Below, piece after piece: positions 62,847-64,000 of a DNA stretch of 64,000 nt. The notes beneath the pieces were generated by a model. It made no database searches, was not told where the DNA came from, and saw only the letters and a program-made list of their open reading frames with translations. The stretch is from Glaciecola sp947496235 (GTDB lineage: Bacteria; Pseudomonadota; Gammaproteobacteria; Enterobacterales; Alteromonadaceae), in assembly GCF_050306235.1 (NCBI RefSeq), contig NZ_JBLWFH010000001.1, positions 434,001 to 498,000 of the forward strand, in the 5' to 3' direction. Numbering within the stretch: the first letter of the stretch is position 1; every line of letters begins with the position of its first letter. The translations under genes and the position numbers were made by a program.

Positions 62847-63528
62847 AAACCTATTTGTTCAAGGCATTTGGAAAAACAACCCCGCCATTGTTCAGCTATT
62901 AGGTTTGTGTCCACTGTTAGCTGTCACCGGCACTGTGATAAATGGTTTAGGCCTTGGCTTAGCCACCACTATGGTATTACTGGGATCAAATATAACTGTA
63001 TCTCTTGTTCGAAATTGGGTTCCCAATGAAATTCGAATCCCTATTTTTGTTATGGTCATTGCCTGTTTTGTGACCGTGATCGAATTATTGATGAATGCTT
63101 ATACCTACGAGCTTTATCTAACCCTAGGCATTTTCATCCCTTTAATTGTTACTAACTGCGCCATTATTGGAAGAGCTGAGGCTTATGCATCAAAGAATCC
63201 AATCAAGTTTGCCGCGTTTGACGGATTAATGATGGGTTTCGGCTTTACTATTATCTTGGTCATTCTTGGCGGCATGCGAGAAGTCTTAGGCCAAGGTACC
63301 TTGTTCTCTGGCGCTGAATTACTCTTTGGAGCTTGGGCAGAAAATCTAACCCTGACCTTATATACCTCTGATGCCAAATTCCTTTTGGCTATTTTACCTC
63401 CGGGTGCTTTTTTAGGTATGGGACTTTTAATAGCCGCGAAAAATGCCATTGATACTGCCATTGCTGCACGCCAACAACAAACAGAAAAAGTAGTAGCTCG
63501 CGCCAGAGTGACTGGAACAGATTTATGA
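62833..63528 (+). CDS. rsxE: Electron transport complex subunit RsxE
   Basis: A 231-residue inner-membrane protein with six helices, paralogous to RsxA (QLLGLCPLLAVTG, then IVTNCAIIGRAEAYAS). The start is the ATG at 62833 with GGAG 7 nt upstream. The frame opens 5 codons earlier without a ribosome-binding site. It overlaps nth by 4 bp (ATGA). Confidence 0.95.
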   Translation: MNEFKNLFVQGIWKNNPAIVQLLGLCPLLAVTGTVINGLGLGLATTMVLLGSNITVSLVRNWVPNEIRIPIFVMVIACFVTVIELLMNAYTYELYLTLGIFIPLIVTNCAIIGRAEAYASKNPIKFAAFDGLMMGFGFTIILVILGGMREVLGQGTLFSGAELLFGAWAENLTLTLYTSDAKFLLAILPPGAFLGMGLLIAAKNAIDTAIAARQQQTEKVVARARVTGTDL

Positions 63529-64000
63529 ATAAACAAAAACGCCTAGAAATTCTTACTAGGCTAAGAGATAACAATCCAAACCCGACCACAGAATTAAACT
63601 TTTCCTCTCCGTTCGAATTATTGATTGCCGTGATCTTATCGGCACAAGCAACTGATGTGGGCGTAAACAAAGCCACAGATAAGTTGTTTCCTGTGGCGAA
63701 TACCCCTGAAGCTATTTACGCTTTGGGTTTAGAAGGTTTAAAAGACTATATCAAAACCATAGGTTTGTTTAATTCTAAAGCCAAAAACGTACTTGAGACC
63801 TGTCGTATTTTAATGACCCAATATAACTCCCAAGTACCCGAGGATCGTGCTGCACTTGAAGCCCTTCCCGGCGTTGGCAGAAAAACCGCAAACGTGGTAC
63901 TCAATACCGCTTTTGGCTGGCCAACAATTGCGGTAGACACCCATATATTTCGGGTTAGCAATCGCACTAAATTCGCCATGGGTAAAAACGTTGATCAGGT
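63525..64000 (+). CDS. nth: Endonuclease III (3' end beyond the window)
   Basis: The first 158 residues of the base-excision repair DNA glycosylase/AP lyase that removes oxidised pyrimidines. The helix-hairpin-helix LPGVGRKTANVVLN carries the catalytic Lys, and the catalytic Asp lies in IAVDTHIFRV. The Fe-S cluster cysteines would lie beyond the window edge. It is translationally coupled to rsxE (ATGA), as in E. coli. Confidence 0.96.
   Translation, partial: MNKQKRLEILTRLRDNNPNPTTELNFSSPFELLIAVILSAQATDVGVNKATDKLFPVANTPEAIYALGLEGLKDYIKTIGLFNSKAKNVLETCRILMTQYNSQVPEDRAALEALPGVGRKTANVVLNTAFGWPTIAVDTHIFRVSNRTKFAMGKNVDQ

Noticed and set aside
1..64000. CRISPR arrays, prophage, toxin-antitoxin or defence modules
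   Set aside because: No repeat-spacer pattern, integrase, transposase, phage structural gene or recognisable defence protein was seen on either strand.

Overview
The window looks like chromosomal core sequence from an AT-leaning marine gammaproteobacterium of the Alteromonadales, most likely Paraglaciecola, Glaciecola or Aliiglaciecola. This is an inference from protein character and gene order. Many blocks follow the enterobacterial order: nadK-recN-bamE; fabB-pdxB-asd beside mnmC-yfcL-epmC; fadR-nhaB-dsbB; ycgN/ycgM/ycgL; rnd-fadD-slp-tsaB-yoaA; and rsxABCDGE-nth. I see no phage, integrase, transposase, CRISPR array or plasmid gene. The lineage-specific material sits as short insertions between these blocks.

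Layout. 1-2.4 kb: an operon for polyhydroxybutyrate use (MetX-like hydrolase cut by the window edge, secreted or periplasmic PHB depolymerase, 3-hydroxybutyrate dehydrogenase). 2.5-6.8 kb: nadK, SOS-regulated recN with a LexA box in its promoter spacer, bamE and an AI-2E-family permease. 6.8-15.1 kb, minus strand: a secreted GH2 beta-glucuronidase-like enzyme, a large acidic FimV, asd, pdxB and fabB. 15.3-21.9 kb: mnmC, a tandem trio of FlgO-domain lipoproteins, then yfcL, an ATP-NAD/AcoX-kinase-like gene and epmC. 22-25.9 kb: an accessory stretch with a thioesterase, a retropepsin-like membrane-anchored protease, a frameshifted small gene, small membrane proteins and about 400 bp of non-coding DNA. 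26-40.2 kb: fatty-acid catabolism (fadH, fadR, fadD), NhaB, DsbB, the ycg genes, RNase D, Slp, TsaB and YoaA. 40.3-53.4 kb: a NatAB-type ABC exporter, a YIP1 protein, a DUF3025 protein, an M28 peptidase, asnB, a LysR/FrmA divergent pair, a solute-binding protein, queE/queC and a second LysR regulator. 53.5-64 kb: uvrB with a MATE exporter, two tandem tRNA-Asn genes behind a strong promoter, the complete rsxABCDGE electron-transport operon and the start of nth.

How the parts connect. Fatty-acid metabolism is a theme: FadR is encoded here, a FadR-operator-like site lies upstream of fabB, and a compound palindrome lies upstream of fadD. SOS and DNA repair are represented by recN, uvrB, yoaA and nth. 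Carbon scavenging is represented by the PHB operon and the GH2 enzyme.

I found no single spectacular new system. The best leads are the FlgO-domain trio, the MetX-like/PHB-depolymerase/BDH operon, the repeated acidic motif array in FimV, a cluster of DnaA-box-like sites near the tRNA-Asn pair, a three-copy short intergenic repeat, and a gene with a one-base frameshift followed by a gene that lacks a normal start codon.
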